From the NCBI GenBank assembly GCA_037444075.1, contig JBBIND010000011.1:11107-75106 (forward strand): a DNA stretch of 64,000 nt, read 5' to 3'. Below the pieces are notes generated by a model. That model did no database searches. It saw only the letters and a program-made list of their open reading frames with translations, and was not told the origin of the DNA. Positions 42,801-50,421 of the stretch are shown piece after piece. The position numbers were made by a program, and so were the translations under genes. Source of the stretch: JBBIND01 sp037444075. GTDB lineage: Bacteria > Acidobacteriota > Terriglobia > Bryobacterales > Bryobacteraceae. How positions within the stretch are numbered: the stretch's first letter is position 1; each line of letters opens with the position of its first letter.

Positions 42801-43512
42801 GCGAACCGCTGATGCGGTTTGAGCCGGAGCGCGTGGTCACCAGGACCGTGCCCGGGCGATTGATCTTCGCCGAGGAGTTGTTCGTTTCTACGCGGAATTC
42901 CTCGATCGTGTCCATGCCCGGCGGGCGGCCCGCTATTTCGCCCGTGTCACGGTTGGCCAGCACGGCGCCGTCCTGAAGGAACTCAACGCCCCACTGGATA
43001 CCCCAGACTCTGGGCACCATGGAAGCTCCATCTATGCCCGGCGTGGTATGGGCCACCAGCACCTGAAACATGCGGCCGCTGATGGGCAGTTGGTCGATGC
43101 GCGCGCGATCCGTAACGGAAGCGAGGGTAGGCGCAGTAGTAGTAACCAGCGGCGCCACGTCCGCCACGACGGTGACTTCCGTTGCCGTCGTGCCCACGTT
43201 GAGAGTGGCATCTACTGCCGCCGTGCCGCCCGTCGCAAGGAAGAACTCGCCCTTGAACGTCTGCATGCCGGCGGCTTCAATCGTGATCTGATAAGAGCCA
43301 TTCAAAACGGAAGGCAACAGGTAGAAGCCGATTTCGTTGGTCGTCGTCGTGTAGGCGCGGGCTGTCTGGACGTGGGTAGCGATGACCTGCGCGCCGGCCA
43401 ACACGGCTCCGGATGAATCAGAAACGGTGCCCTGGATTCTGCCAGTGCCCGTTTGGGAGAAGGCGCTCGAGCAGAGGACAACGCACAGAACAAGCAAAAC
43501 CCTGAATCTCAT
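39838..43512 (-). CDS. Second TonB-dependent-receptor-like outer-membrane protein
   Basis: The 1224-residue protein starts MRFRVLLVLCVVLCSSAFSQ (signal peptide). It continues with the carboxypeptidase-regulatory-like domain (GTVSDSSGAVLAGAQVIATH ... GSYQITIEAAGMQTFKGEF), a plug-like region (RIDQLPISGRMFQVLVAHTT, VLVTTRSGSNRISGSLFEI, NEFGGSAGGPVYLPKIYDGR) and a long barrel (FALYFQDNFKLNQRLTLNYG, LRWEMYTPIREADNF) ending in an aromatic residue (FGLRLNW). It belongs to the same large acidobacterial family as the gene at 11717 but is clearly divergent. It is followed by a strong hairpin. In-frame sequence extends upstream to 43599, but the signal peptide fixes the start at 43512. Ligand unknown. 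Confidence 0.88.
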   Translation of the reverse strand: MRFRVLLVLCVVLCSSAFSQTGTGRIQGTVSDSSGAVLAGAQVIATHVQTARAYTTTTNEIGFYLLPSVLNGSYQITIEAAGMQTFKGEFFLATGGTAAVDATLNVGTTATEVTVVADVAPLVTTTAPTLASVTDRARIDQLPISGRMFQVLVAHTTPGIDGASMVPRVWGIQWGVEFLQDGAVLANRDTGEIAGRPPGMDTIEEFRVETNNSSAKINRPGTVLVTTRSGSNRISGSLFEIVRNNNLGFGVARQRQDLWTRPSHLVRNEFGGSAGGPVYLPKIYDGRNSTFFFHSYEAFRSRTAVTRGARLPTMAMRQGDFSGLVDGTGRRFTIYDPWSTDARWSRVPYVGNRIPMQRQSPLAKYLYSVTPEPTFSDVNPLLANNYWYQAPNNRMEWTMTTRVDHRLSDRDQLFFRYTHGVRDTYAQSGNNNSPTTLDMSANGVFRPIRNNTGVASWTRTFSPTFFGETIFNVGVEDLDFRNVGDDKKWADTLGLPNPFNEYGFPNITSTGVGMEYITAANRRNSIIHIYNIDQNFTKIHGRHEFQFGGRHRYEKLDILPDQQQVQGAHSFNNHHTALYDPASGTTYSSVPFTGHQSADLFLGTINSYSAQFVRKWYRMHAQEFALYFQDNFKLNQRLTLNYGLRWEMYTPIREADNFLTGFDPKTKSIVNGADWERMYKIGATMPSIVRIFEGMGVKFITPKEAGLPDNLIHLNKWDFGPRAGFAYKMSDAARPLVVRGGYALFGYPMPLRAFNARMRQNPPTTARFTLMMSNSAQTPDLLPNYGMRAVPRFVAGVNSRDLLDLNNPGGISRGGFLTSYFNPHQPTTRAHQWNFTIEREIMDNTVVRAGYVGTHGARLDMYYSYNQSPNDYVWFTTQGVARPTGIYAGTATRPFENTMFGEIEEYQRTGWSNSQNIQLEIQRRYAKGYGFQFFYVMSNSLKAGGNGWSDDILPSSNIYLPGAVPEDLNARARFLFYRRDTDIPQHRYNWNFIVDLPFGRGKRFASNAGPVLGRVIGGWQLAGQGSMTSTWWALPSTNWVFPNPVEIYGTKYKVQDCRSGVCMDGYLYYNGYIPANRINSVDPVTGRPNGVMGVPANYKPAHTPLIPIPANGGSSSDPMFPFYDSNTVWVPLKNGTLQRTTLNTNLNPWRNQFASGLYSWFQNASLFKVIPVKERVAFRLNIDFFNVFNMPGIPKTPSAGSGIIDAQVSGNGARALQFGLRLNW

Positions 43513-43716
43513 AATGAAGCAATCATACACCTTTCCAGGGCCAGCGGGAGGGCAACCGTGGGTGGACCCGCGAATCCCAGCTTCTGCCCGGTTCGCCACT
43601 TGTGGAAGGATGTAATGGAGCTTTCGCCTTTCTTGCTCCCGCCCGGCGGAAGGACACGTGCCTGAGAACGCGGCGGAGTAGCGAGTGGATGGCGCCGCGG
43701 GAAAGAGCGTTGCCGC

Positions 43717-44694
43717 TCAGGATGAGCGCTTCTTGAGTTCTTCGATCAGCGCCGGGAGCACCTGGAAGAGGTCGCCGGCGATGCCGTAGTGGGCCACTTC
43801 AAAAATGGGCGCGTCCGGGTCCCGGTTGATGGCCACTATCGTCTTGGAGCCCTTCATGCCCACCAGATGCTGTATGGCGCCCGAGATTCCCACCGCGAGG
43901 TACAGCTTGGGCGAGACGGTTTGCCCCGAGCTGCCTATCTGCCGGTCCATAGGGAGCCAGCCGTTATCGCAGACTGGACGCGAAGCGGCCAGCTCGCCTC
44001 CCAACAGCTTGGCCAACTCCTCCGCCATGGGGAGATGGTCCTTTTCCTTGATGCCGCGCCCGACGGAAACGATCACACCCGCCGATGTCAGGTCCACGGC
44101 GTTCTCCGCTTCCCGGAACGGCTCCTGGGGCCGGGTGCGGACAACACCGTCGGCAAGTTCGAGCGGCAGCGTCTCGACCGGCGCGCTGCCCTCCATGACC
44201 TGTTCGGGGCGGTAGACGCCCGCCTGCATGGAGACGAAATGGGGACCCTTGCCGGCCGCGCGGACGTCCGCGTGCAGTTTGCCCTGGAAAAGCTGCCGCA
44301 CGAAGACCGGAGATCCGTCCTCGATCCGAACCCGCACCACGTCACTCACCAGGGAACTGCCGAAGCGCGTTGCCAGTTTCGCCGCAAAATCACGGGCCTG
44401 ATAAGTATGCCCGAACACCACCCAATCCGGGGAGATGTGCTTCACAAGAGCCTCCAGGGCTGCTGTGTAGCCATCCGCCGTAAAGTCGGCTAGCAGTTCG
44501 TGGTCCAGCGCCCAAACCCGGTCGAATTGCTGCTTGGCCAGATCGGAGGCGGCCTCGCCAATACCGTGCCCGGCCACCACCGCCATGGCAGGACATCCGA
44601 GTTGCCGGGCGAGGTCCTGGCCCGCCGCGAGCGCCTCCCGCGCCATCCGGTGCCACCCGGCTTCGGACCGCTCGGCGTAAACCAGGACGCTCAT
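43717..44694 (-). CDS. etfA: Electron transfer flavoprotein alpha subunit
   Basis: The 325-residue protein has the EtfA C-terminal FAD-binding signature GSSGQTVSPKLYLAVGISGA, then IQHLVGMKGSKTIVAINRD and DAPIFEVAHYGIAGDLF. The N-terminal half (LVYAERSEAGWHRMAREALA, PDWVVFGHTYQARDFAAKLA, SSLVSDVV) is the standard alpha-domain I. With EtfB it passes electrons from acyl-CoA and other dehydrogenases to the quinone pool. Its ATG overlaps the etfB stop by 4 bases. No dehydrogenase gene is adjacent. Confidence 0.96.
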   Translation of the reverse strand: MSVLVYAERSEAGWHRMAREALAAGQDLARQLGCPAMAVVAGHGIGEAASDLAKQQFDRVWALDHELLADFTADGYTAALEALVKHISPDWVVFGHTYQARDFAAKLATRFGSSLVSDVVRVRIEDGSPVFVRQLFQGKLHADVRAAGKGPHFVSMQAGVYRPEQVMEGSAPVETLPLELADGVVRTRPQEPFREAENAVDLTSAGVIVSVGRGIKEKDHLPMAEELAKLLGGELAASRPVCDNGWLPMDRQIGSSGQTVSPKLYLAVGISGAIQHLVGMKGSKTIVAINRDPDAPIFEVAHYGIAGDLFQVLPALIEELKKRSS

Positions 44695-45461
44695 AGCAGC
44701 CTCACCTCGAAGCGCAGTTTCTCCACCAGGCTGGCGGCTGCCTCCTTCGGGTCACCGGGCAGCATCTCGCATTGACCGGAAGCCTCCGGCGCGTACACGC
44801 GCTCAAGCTTCAGCGAGGAAGCCGCGGAGGGCTCCAGATCGGCAGCCTTGACCTGTTTCACCTCTTTGGTCTTGGCCTTCTTGATGCCCATCAGCGTGGC
44901 GTAGCGCAGCCGCCTGATGCCGGATTGGATGGCAAGCACGGCGGGAAGCGGCATGTCGATGTGCTGGAACCAACCGTCCTCCAATTCGCGCTTGACCCGT
45001 ATGCCCGTGTCCGTCTTTTCGACCTCCATGATGATGGTGCCGTGGGGCCAGCCCAATAACTCCGCCAGAACGACGCCGGTTTGGCCGTAGCCGAGATCGT
45101 CGGACTGCAAGCCGGTCAGGACAAGGTCGGGCTTTTCTTCGAGAACCACCTTGGCGAGCAGTGAACCTGTGGCGAGGGAGTCCAACCCGTGAAGGTCATC
45201 CGTTTCCACGTGGATGCCACGGTCAGCGCCCTTGGCCAATGCCTCGCGGATGGCTCGCGCAGCGCTCTCGGGTCCGGCGGTCAGAACCACCACCTCGCCG
45301 CCGTACTTTTCTTTCAGCTGAAGGGATTCTTCGAGTGCGTAAGCGTCCGGCTCATTCACCTCATAGGCCAGATCAGTGTCCAGTATCCAAGCTCCGGACG
45401 GATCCGCCTTCAATGCACTATCCCTGGCGGGTACCTGTTTGACGGCCACCAGGATCTTCAT
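44691..45461 (-). CDS. etfB: Electron transfer flavoprotein beta subunit
   Basis: The 256-residue protein starts MKILVAVKQVPARDSALKAD and contains NEPDAYALEESLQLKEKYGG, LVLTGLQSDDLGYGQTGVVL and LPAVLAIQSGIRRLRYATLM followed by GIKKAKTKEV. These are the AMP-binding and signature segments of EtfB. It forms the heterodimer with EtfA encoded by the next gene. It starts 6 bases after the fabF stop, so acpP-fabF-etfB-etfA may be one transcript, joining fatty-acid synthesis and electron transfer genes. Confidence 0.96.
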   Translation of the reverse strand: MKILVAVKQVPARDSALKADPSGAWILDTDLAYEVNEPDAYALEESLQLKEKYGGEVVVLTAGPESAARAIREALAKGADRGIHVETDDLHGLDSLATGSLLAKVVLEEKPDLVLTGLQSDDLGYGQTGVVLAELLGWPHGTIIMEVEKTDTGIRVKRELEDGWFQHIDMPLPAVLAIQSGIRRLRYATLMGIKKAKTKEVKQVKAADLEPSAASSLKLERVYAPEASGQCEMLPGDPKEAAASLVEKLRFEVRLL

Positions 45462-45467
45462 GGAGTT

Positions 45468-46709
45468 CTAACCGGTATAACGCTTGAAAATGAGGCTGCC
45501 GTTCGTGCCGCCGAAACCGAAGGAATTGGACAGGGCGTAGTCGATGCGCATCGGACGCGCCTGGTTTGGCACGTAGTCCAAATCACAAGCTGCGTCCGGC
45601 ACCTCCTGATTGATGGTGGGCGGGGCAATCTGGTCCCGGATGGCAAGCACAGTGATGCCCGCTTCCAGCCCCCCGGCTCCGCCTAACAGGTGTCCCGTCA
45701 TCGACTTGGTGGCGCTGACGGCAATCTTGTAAGCGTGCTCCCCGAAGCAACCCTTGATGGCCTGTGTTTCAATCCGGTCGCCGACGTCGGTCGAAGTTCC
45801 GTGCGTGTTGATGTGGTCCACTTGTTCGGGCTGCAGACCGGCGTCGCGTATGGCGTTGGCCATCACGCGGCGCGCCCCATCGCCGTCTTCCGAAGGCGAG
45901 GTGATGTGGAAAGCGTCGCCGCTCATGCCGTAGCCGGCCACCTCGGCCAGAATCGTAGCTCCGCGGCGTAAGGCTCCCTCGAGTTCCTCGAGCACCAATA
46001 CGCCGGCGCCTTCACCCACCACGAATCCGTCGCGGAGTTTGTCCCACGGCCTGGAAGCGCGCTTGGGTTCATCGTTGCGGGTGGAAAGAGCACGCATGGC
46101 GGCGAAGCCGCCCACGCCCATCGGGGTAATGGCCGCTTCCGCGCCGCCGCAGATCATGGCATCCGCCTCGCCCCGCTGAATGATGCGGAACGAATCGCCG
46201 ATGGCGTGGCAACCCGCGCTGCACGCCGTAGCCGTCGCCGAGTTGGGCCCCTTGGCTCCAAAACGGATGGAGACGTATCCGGTGGCCAAATTGATGATGG
46301 TGGAGGGGATGAAGAACGGGGAAAGCCGCCCCGGGCCTTTTTCGAGCAGGATCCGGTGCTCTCGCTCGATCACCTCAAAGCCACCGATGCCGCTGCTGAT
46401 GTAAACGCCCACCCGCTCGCCATTATCCGGGCCTATCGTGATCCCGGACATCTTCACGGCGAAATCGGATGCGGCGATGGCGAAATGGATGAACCGCCCC
46501 ATCTTCTTGACTTCCTTGCGGTCAATGAACTGCAAGGGGTCAAAATCCCGTACCTCGCCGGCAATCTGGCAGGGGAAGGCGGAAGCGTCGAAAGCGGTGA
46601 TCTTGTCTATGCCGCATTCCGCTCGCTTCAGCGCCGCCCAGGTTTCTTCGGTCCCGTTACCCACACAGGACAACAGGCCCACTCCGGTTACTACGACTCT
46701 ACGAGACAA
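45468..46709 (-). CDS. fabF: 3-oxoacyl-ACP synthase II
   Basis: The 413-residue protein has the intact Cys-His-His triad of elongating ketosynthases: Cys163 in GPNSATATACSAGCHAIGD, His303 in HINTHGTSTDVGD and His340 in SATKSMTGHLLGGAGG. The C-terminal SNSFGFGGTNGSLIF gate loop is also present. FabF condenses malonyl-ACP with acyl-ACP in fatty-acid elongation. It lies 50 bases after acpP on the same strand, the usual arrangement. Confidence 0.97.
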   Translation of the reverse strand: MSRRVVVTGVGLLSCVGNGTEETWAALKRAECGIDKITAFDASAFPCQIAGEVRDFDPLQFIDRKEVKKMGRFIHFAIAASDFAVKMSGITIGPDNGERVGVYISSGIGGFEVIEREHRILLEKGPGRLSPFFIPSTIINLATGYVSIRFGAKGPNSATATACSAGCHAIGDSFRIIQRGEADAMICGGAEAAITPMGVGGFAAMRALSTRNDEPKRASRPWDKLRDGFVVGEGAGVLVLEELEGALRRGATILAEVAGYGMSGDAFHITSPSEDGDGARRVMANAIRDAGLQPEQVDHINTHGTSTDVGDRIETQAIKGCFGEHAYKIAVSATKSMTGHLLGGAGGLEAGITVLAIRDQIAPPTINQEVPDAACDLDYVPNQARPMRIDYALSNSFGFGGTNGSLIFKRYTG

Positions 46710-46759
46710 ACTGAGACTCCTGAAAAAGACCGGGAGAGATTTCAGTAGACCCGGAGGTC

Positions 46760-47008
46760 CTACTTCTTGGCCGCCTTGTTGTTGATGTAATCGATGGCGT
46801 CCTTGACGGTGGCGATCTTCTCTGCGTCTTCGTCCGGGATGTCCAGATCAAACGCTTCCTCAAAGGCCATGACGAGCTCGACGATATCGAGCGAGTCCGC
46901 GCCGAGGTCGTCCACGAAAGACGCGCCCTGATCCACCTGGGCTTCGTCCACGCCCAGCTGCTCTACGATGATTTGCTTTACCTTTTGTTCGACTAGTTCT
47001 ACAGCCAT
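46760..47008 (-). CDS. acpP: Acyl carrier protein
   Basis: The 82-residue acidic protein contains the phosphopantetheine attachment site DDLGADSLDIVELVMAFEE (Ser39) and an otherwise standard AcpP sequence. The sequence GGAGGA sits just before two adjacent ATGs (47011 and 47008); the second gives the typical MAVELVEQKV start and better spacing. It carries acyl chains for fatty-acid synthesis. fabF follows. A TAGAAT on the minus strand at 47036-47041 is a possible -10 element. Confidence 0.97.
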   Translation of the reverse strand: MAVELVEQKVKQIIVEQLGVDEAQVDQGASFVDDLGADSLDIVELVMAFEEAFDLDIPDEDAEKIATVKDAIDYINNKAAKK

Positions 47009-47035
47009 CATTCCTCCAAACGTCACAGATCCTCG

Positions 47036-47041
47036 ATTCTA
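47036..47041 (-). promoter_or_regulatory. Candidate -10 element of acpP
   Basis: TAGAAT on the minus strand, with TTGCAG (47060-47065) 18 bases upstream as a weak -35. It would give a leader of about 20 bases carrying the GGAGGA ribosome binding site. Confidence 0.4.
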
Positions 47042-47194
47042 GCCACCTGGCGGACCGTACTGCAACTGCGCGTCACCCTGCGAATCCGGACCAGGGGGTT
47101 GTCATCCATCCCGAATTCACCCCGGAGCCGCGCGGCGGGCAGCCGATCCCCTCAAGCATGATACACTGAGGCCCTCCCGGGAGGCACACGGGAC

Positions 47195-48283
47195 ATGTTA
47201 CAGCGAAGGCACTTCCTGCCGGCGACGGCGAGCGCGGCGCTTGCGGCAGTCTCCCTCCGTGGGGCGTCGGCGGCGGAGAGACCACGGGCGCTGATGAAAC
47301 TCGGCTGCCAATCCGGTCCCACCAACGAGCGCAGGCTCAACTTTTTCAAACGGCACGGAGTCGAGCACATCTGCGGATATCCGCGTGACCCTGGTGAGCG
47401 CGGCTACTGGCTCGTGGAGGACCTGCTGGCTGTGCGCGAGCTGACGGAAAAGCACGGTGTCAGCCTCGACATGGTGGCCCTGCCGTTTCTCACTTCCTCG
47501 CACGTGGACCGTGAGAAGCGAGCCGCCATTGTGCTTGGGCAGAGCCCCGAGCGCGACCGCGACATCGAGCACGTCCAGAAGATGATCGAGGCTTGCGCCA
47601 AGGCTGGCGTTCCTGCCATCAAGTACAACCTCAGCCTTCTCGGCGTGCTGCGCACGGCGCGCACTCCCGGGCGCGGCGGTTCCTCTTACAGCACCTGGAG
47701 GCTGAAGGAAGCCCGCCCCGATCCTCCCCTCACACGCGCGGGCCGCGTGACGGCGGACATCTTCTGGGAGCGCATCACGTATTTTCTGGAGCGCGTCATC
47801 CCCGTGGCCACGGAATTCAAAGTGCGCCTGGCCTGCCACCCTCACGACCCCGGGGTTCCGCCCGGTTATCAAGGGGTGGATCGGGTACTGGGTACGGTGG
47901 AAGGCTTGAAGCGATTCATCAGCATCCGGGAGAGCGCCTACCACGGCTTGAACTTCTGCCAAGGCACGGTGATGGAGATGCTCAAAGACCCCGGGCGGGA
48001 GATCTTCGACATCATCCGACACTTCGGCCAGCGCAAGAAGATCTTCAACGTGCACTTCCGCAACATCCGCGGCGGGCTCGATGATTTCCAGGAAGTCTAT
48101 CCCGACGAAGGCGACGCCGATTTCCTGAAGTGCATGTTGGTTTACAAAGAAGTCGGCTATCCGTACATGATGATGCCGGACCACGTGCCGTCCCATCCGG
48201 ACGACCCCGGCGGGCTGCAAGCCTACGCCTTTGCCTATGGTCACATCCGCGGTCTGATTCAAGCCGCTGACGCGATGGGCTAA
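47195..48283 (+). CDS. Exported mannonate-dehydratase-like TIM-barrel protein
   Basis: The 362-residue protein starts MLQRRHFLPATASAALAAVS, a Tat-type signal (RRHFL). The rest resembles UxuA mannonate dehydratase: IPVATEFKVRLACHPHDPGV, HGLNFCQGTVMEML, KIFNVHFRNIRG and MMMPDHVPSHPDDPGG are at the positions of the metal- and substrate-binding motifs. UxuA normally dehydrates D-mannonate in the cytoplasm and has no signal, so an exported form is unusual; a related xylose-isomerase-like sugar enzyme is the alternative. TACACT at 47162-47167 is a weak -10 candidate, and GGGAGG precedes the ATG. It stands alone. Confidence 0.72.
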   Translation: MLQRRHFLPATASAALAAVSLRGASAAERPRALMKLGCQSGPTNERRLNFFKRHGVEHICGYPRDPGERGYWLVEDLLAVRELTEKHGVSLDMVALPFLTSSHVDREKRAAIVLGQSPERDRDIEHVQKMIEACAKAGVPAIKYNLSLLGVLRTARTPGRGGSSYSTWRLKEARPDPPLTRAGRVTADIFWERITYFLERVIPVATEFKVRLACHPHDPGVPPGYQGVDRVLGTVEGLKRFISIRESAYHGLNFCQGTVMEMLKDPGREIFDIIRHFGQRKKIFNVHFRNIRGGLDDFQEVYPDEGDADFLKCMLVYKEVGYPYMMMPDHVPSHPDDPGGLQAYAFAYGHIRGLIQAADAMG

Positions 48284-48320
48284 CTCCACGCCACCGCAAC
48301 CGCCGCGTGCGAGGCGGGTT

Positions 48321-48326
48321 TAAGAT
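48321..48326 (+). promoter_or_regulatory. -10-like hexamer before the BACON-repeat gene
   Basis: TAAGAT lies 9 bases before the ATG at 48336; there is no Shine-Dalgarno sequence between them. Confidence 0.3.
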
Positions 48327-48335
48327 GTCAATAGC

Positions 48336-50408
48336 ATGAAAGCCCTGGACTTGGGCGTAGCGTTGATCCTCTGCCTGGCCTCTCCGGCAGCGGCTCAAGT
48401 TGCCTGTACTTTTGCTCTGGCGCCTGCCGGCGTGAGCGTCCCCGCTCGCGGCCCCAATCCGGATGGCAGCGCGCATGGCGTTATCACGGTAACAGCAAGC
48501 CGCAGCGACTGCGCCCGGACCGCCACGAGCAATGTCGAGTGGATCACTGTTTCCTTCGGAAGCCCCGGCACGGGCCACGGAACCGTCGGGTACACGGTGA
48601 AACTCAACACCTGGCCAGTGCCCCGGACGGGGACCGTAACGGTTGGCGGCCAGGCTTTCACCGTGAACCAGGCTGCGGCCAATTGCGATTTCAACCTGAC
48701 CGCTTCGGCCACGCAGTTTCCACCCTCCGGCGGGAGCGGAACGCTTACCGTCACGACCACTTGCAGTTGGGTCGCTTCGAGCAGCGTCGCCTGGATAGGA
48801 GTTGTCTCGCCGAGCGCCACGACCGGTAATGGCACGGCCCCTTTCATCGTGCAACCCAATCCGGCCGGTCAGGAACGCACCGGCGTGCTGACGGCGGGCT
48901 TGCGTAGCATCAACGTCACCCAGGCTGCGGCGCCCTGCAATGTTGTCTTGGCGCCCTCCAGCGCCTCGATTGGGGCAGGCGCGGAGAATGGCTCCTTCAG
49001 CGTCATTGCCCCGGTGGGCTGCCCGTGGTCTGTTACGAGCAACGCGGCTTGGGTTGCCGCTACGCCGTCGGCGAACGCGGTGAATTACTCGGCGGCGGCC
49101 AACAATACACCCGCGCAAAGGACCGCCGTCATAGGCGCGGGCAATGCGCAGTTCACGCTCACTCAAGCCGCCTCTTCCTGTCCTTTCAACCTCTCGCATC
49201 AAACGGCCACGGTTCCGGCGGCACGCGGCAACTTTTCGATCGCCGTTTCCACTACAACCTGCGAGTGGAGCGCAGTCAGTAACGCCAGTTGGATCACCCT
49301 CGTCAGCGGCTCCGCCGGGAGCGGCACGGGTTTGATCACCTACTCGGTCGCCGACAACCCCGCCGGCGAGCGGAGAACGGGCACGATCACCATCGCCGGA
49401 CGCGAGTTCACTGTCATCCAGCAGGCCGCGCCCTGCCAGTTTGTGCTGATTCCGCCGAGCCTGGTCGTGCCCGCGAGCGGCGGTTCCGGAGTGATTCAGG
49501 TAGCCGGGCCACAAGGCTGTGCGTGGACCCTGAACAGTCCCGTGCCATGGGTTTCCATCGTTTCCTGGACAACAACCGCGACCGGCGGAAGCGTCAGCTA
49601 CTCCGCGGCTGCGAACCCGGGGCCAGGGCCTCGTTCGGGCGTATTGACCATAGCGGGACAGGCTTTCCTGATGAACCAGGAAGAGCCTGGGCCGCGCATC
49701 ACCGCCGGTGGGGTAACGAATGGCGCCAGCTTCCGGGCAGGACCGGTGGCGCCCGGTGAGATCATCACGATTTTCGGCGCGATAATAGGCCCGCCGCAAC
49801 TCACCACGCTGCAACTCACTTCCGATGGCAAGAGATTGACGAACACGCTCGCGAACACACGGGTGTTCTTCGACGGACTGGCCGCGCCGCTGATCTACGT
49901 TTCGGAATCGCAGACCAGCGCGATTGTCCCTTACGCCGTGGAGGACCGCCGCACAGTGCAGATGCAGGTCGAATATGCTGGCCGGCGCTCAAACCCGGTG
50001 ACGCTGGACGTGGCCTCGACGGCTCCCGGCGTGTTCACTTTGAACTCGAGCGGTTCCGGCGCAGGCGCAGTCCTCAACCAGGATTACAGCGTTAATTCCG
50101 CTGCCGCGCCCGCCGAAAGGGGTTCCGTCGTCATGATCTTCGCCACCGGCGAGGGGCAGACTGTCCCGCCGGGCGAGGACGGGAAACTGGCTGACACGCT
50201 GGCCAATCCCAGGGAACCGGTGGCAGTGGTCATCGGCGGACTGCCCGCGGAAGTGGAGTACGCCGGCTCGGCGCCCGGCAACGTGGCGGGATTGCTGCAG
50301 GTGAATGCGCGCATCCCGACGCCGGTGCAGCCCGGACCGGCTGTGCCGCTGGCTGTGGTGATGGGTGGCCGGTCAAGCCAGCCCGGCGTCACCATCGCCG
50401 TGCGCTGA
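48336..50408 (+). CDS. Secreted protein with five BACON-like repeats and a Solibacter-type C-terminal domain
   Basis: The 690-residue protein has a signal peptide (residues 1-21) and five repeats of about 85 residues starting at Cys24, Cys117, Cys201, Cys282 and Cys367. Each begins C-x-F/V-x-L, has a central C-x-W-x-x-x-S-x-x-x-W (degenerate in the first) and ends near 'FTVNQAA', the pattern of BACON beta-sandwich domains. Residues ~453-690 form the C-terminal domain known from Solibacter proteins (ITAGGVTNGASFRAGPVAPG, YAGSAPGNVAGLLQVNARIP, GGRSSQPGVTIAV). Two cysteines per repeat could form one disulfide each. BACON domains often mediate carbohydrate or mucin binding, so a surface binding role is inferred. 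The convergent lolC-type gene ends 13 bases later. Confidence 0.82.
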   Translation: MKALDLGVALILCLASPAAAQVACTFALAPAGVSVPARGPNPDGSAHGVITVTASRSDCARTATSNVEWITVSFGSPGTGHGTVGYTVKLNTWPVPRTGTVTVGGQAFTVNQAAANCDFNLTASATQFPPSGGSGTLTVTTTCSWVASSSVAWIGVVSPSATTGNGTAPFIVQPNPAGQERTGVLTAGLRSINVTQAAAPCNVVLAPSSASIGAGAENGSFSVIAPVGCPWSVTSNAAWVAATPSANAVNYSAAANNTPAQRTAVIGAGNAQFTLTQAASSCPFNLSHQTATVPAARGNFSIAVSTTTCEWSAVSNASWITLVSGSAGSGTGLITYSVADNPAGERRTGTITIAGREFTVIQQAAPCQFVLIPPSLVVPASGGSGVIQVAGPQGCAWTLNSPVPWVSIVSWTTTATGGSVSYSAAANPGPGPRSGVLTIAGQAFLMNQEEPGPRITAGGVTNGASFRAGPVAPGEIITIFGAIIGPPQLTTLQLTSDGKRLTNTLANTRVFFDGLAAPLIYVSESQTSAIVPYAVEDRRTVQMQVEYAGRRSNPVTLDVASTAPGVFTLNSSGSGAGAVLNQDYSVNSAAAPAERGSVVMIFATGEGQTVPPGEDGKLADTLANPREPVAVVIGGLPAEVEYAGSAPGNVAGLLQVNARIPTPVQPGPAVPLAVVMGGRSSQPGVTIAVR

Positions 50409-50421
50409 CTGTCCAGGCGCC

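Noticed and set aside
48300..48320. Small GC hairpin before the BACON-repeat gene as a terminator or operator
   Set aside because: The stem is only about 5 bases, and such stems arise easily at this GC content.
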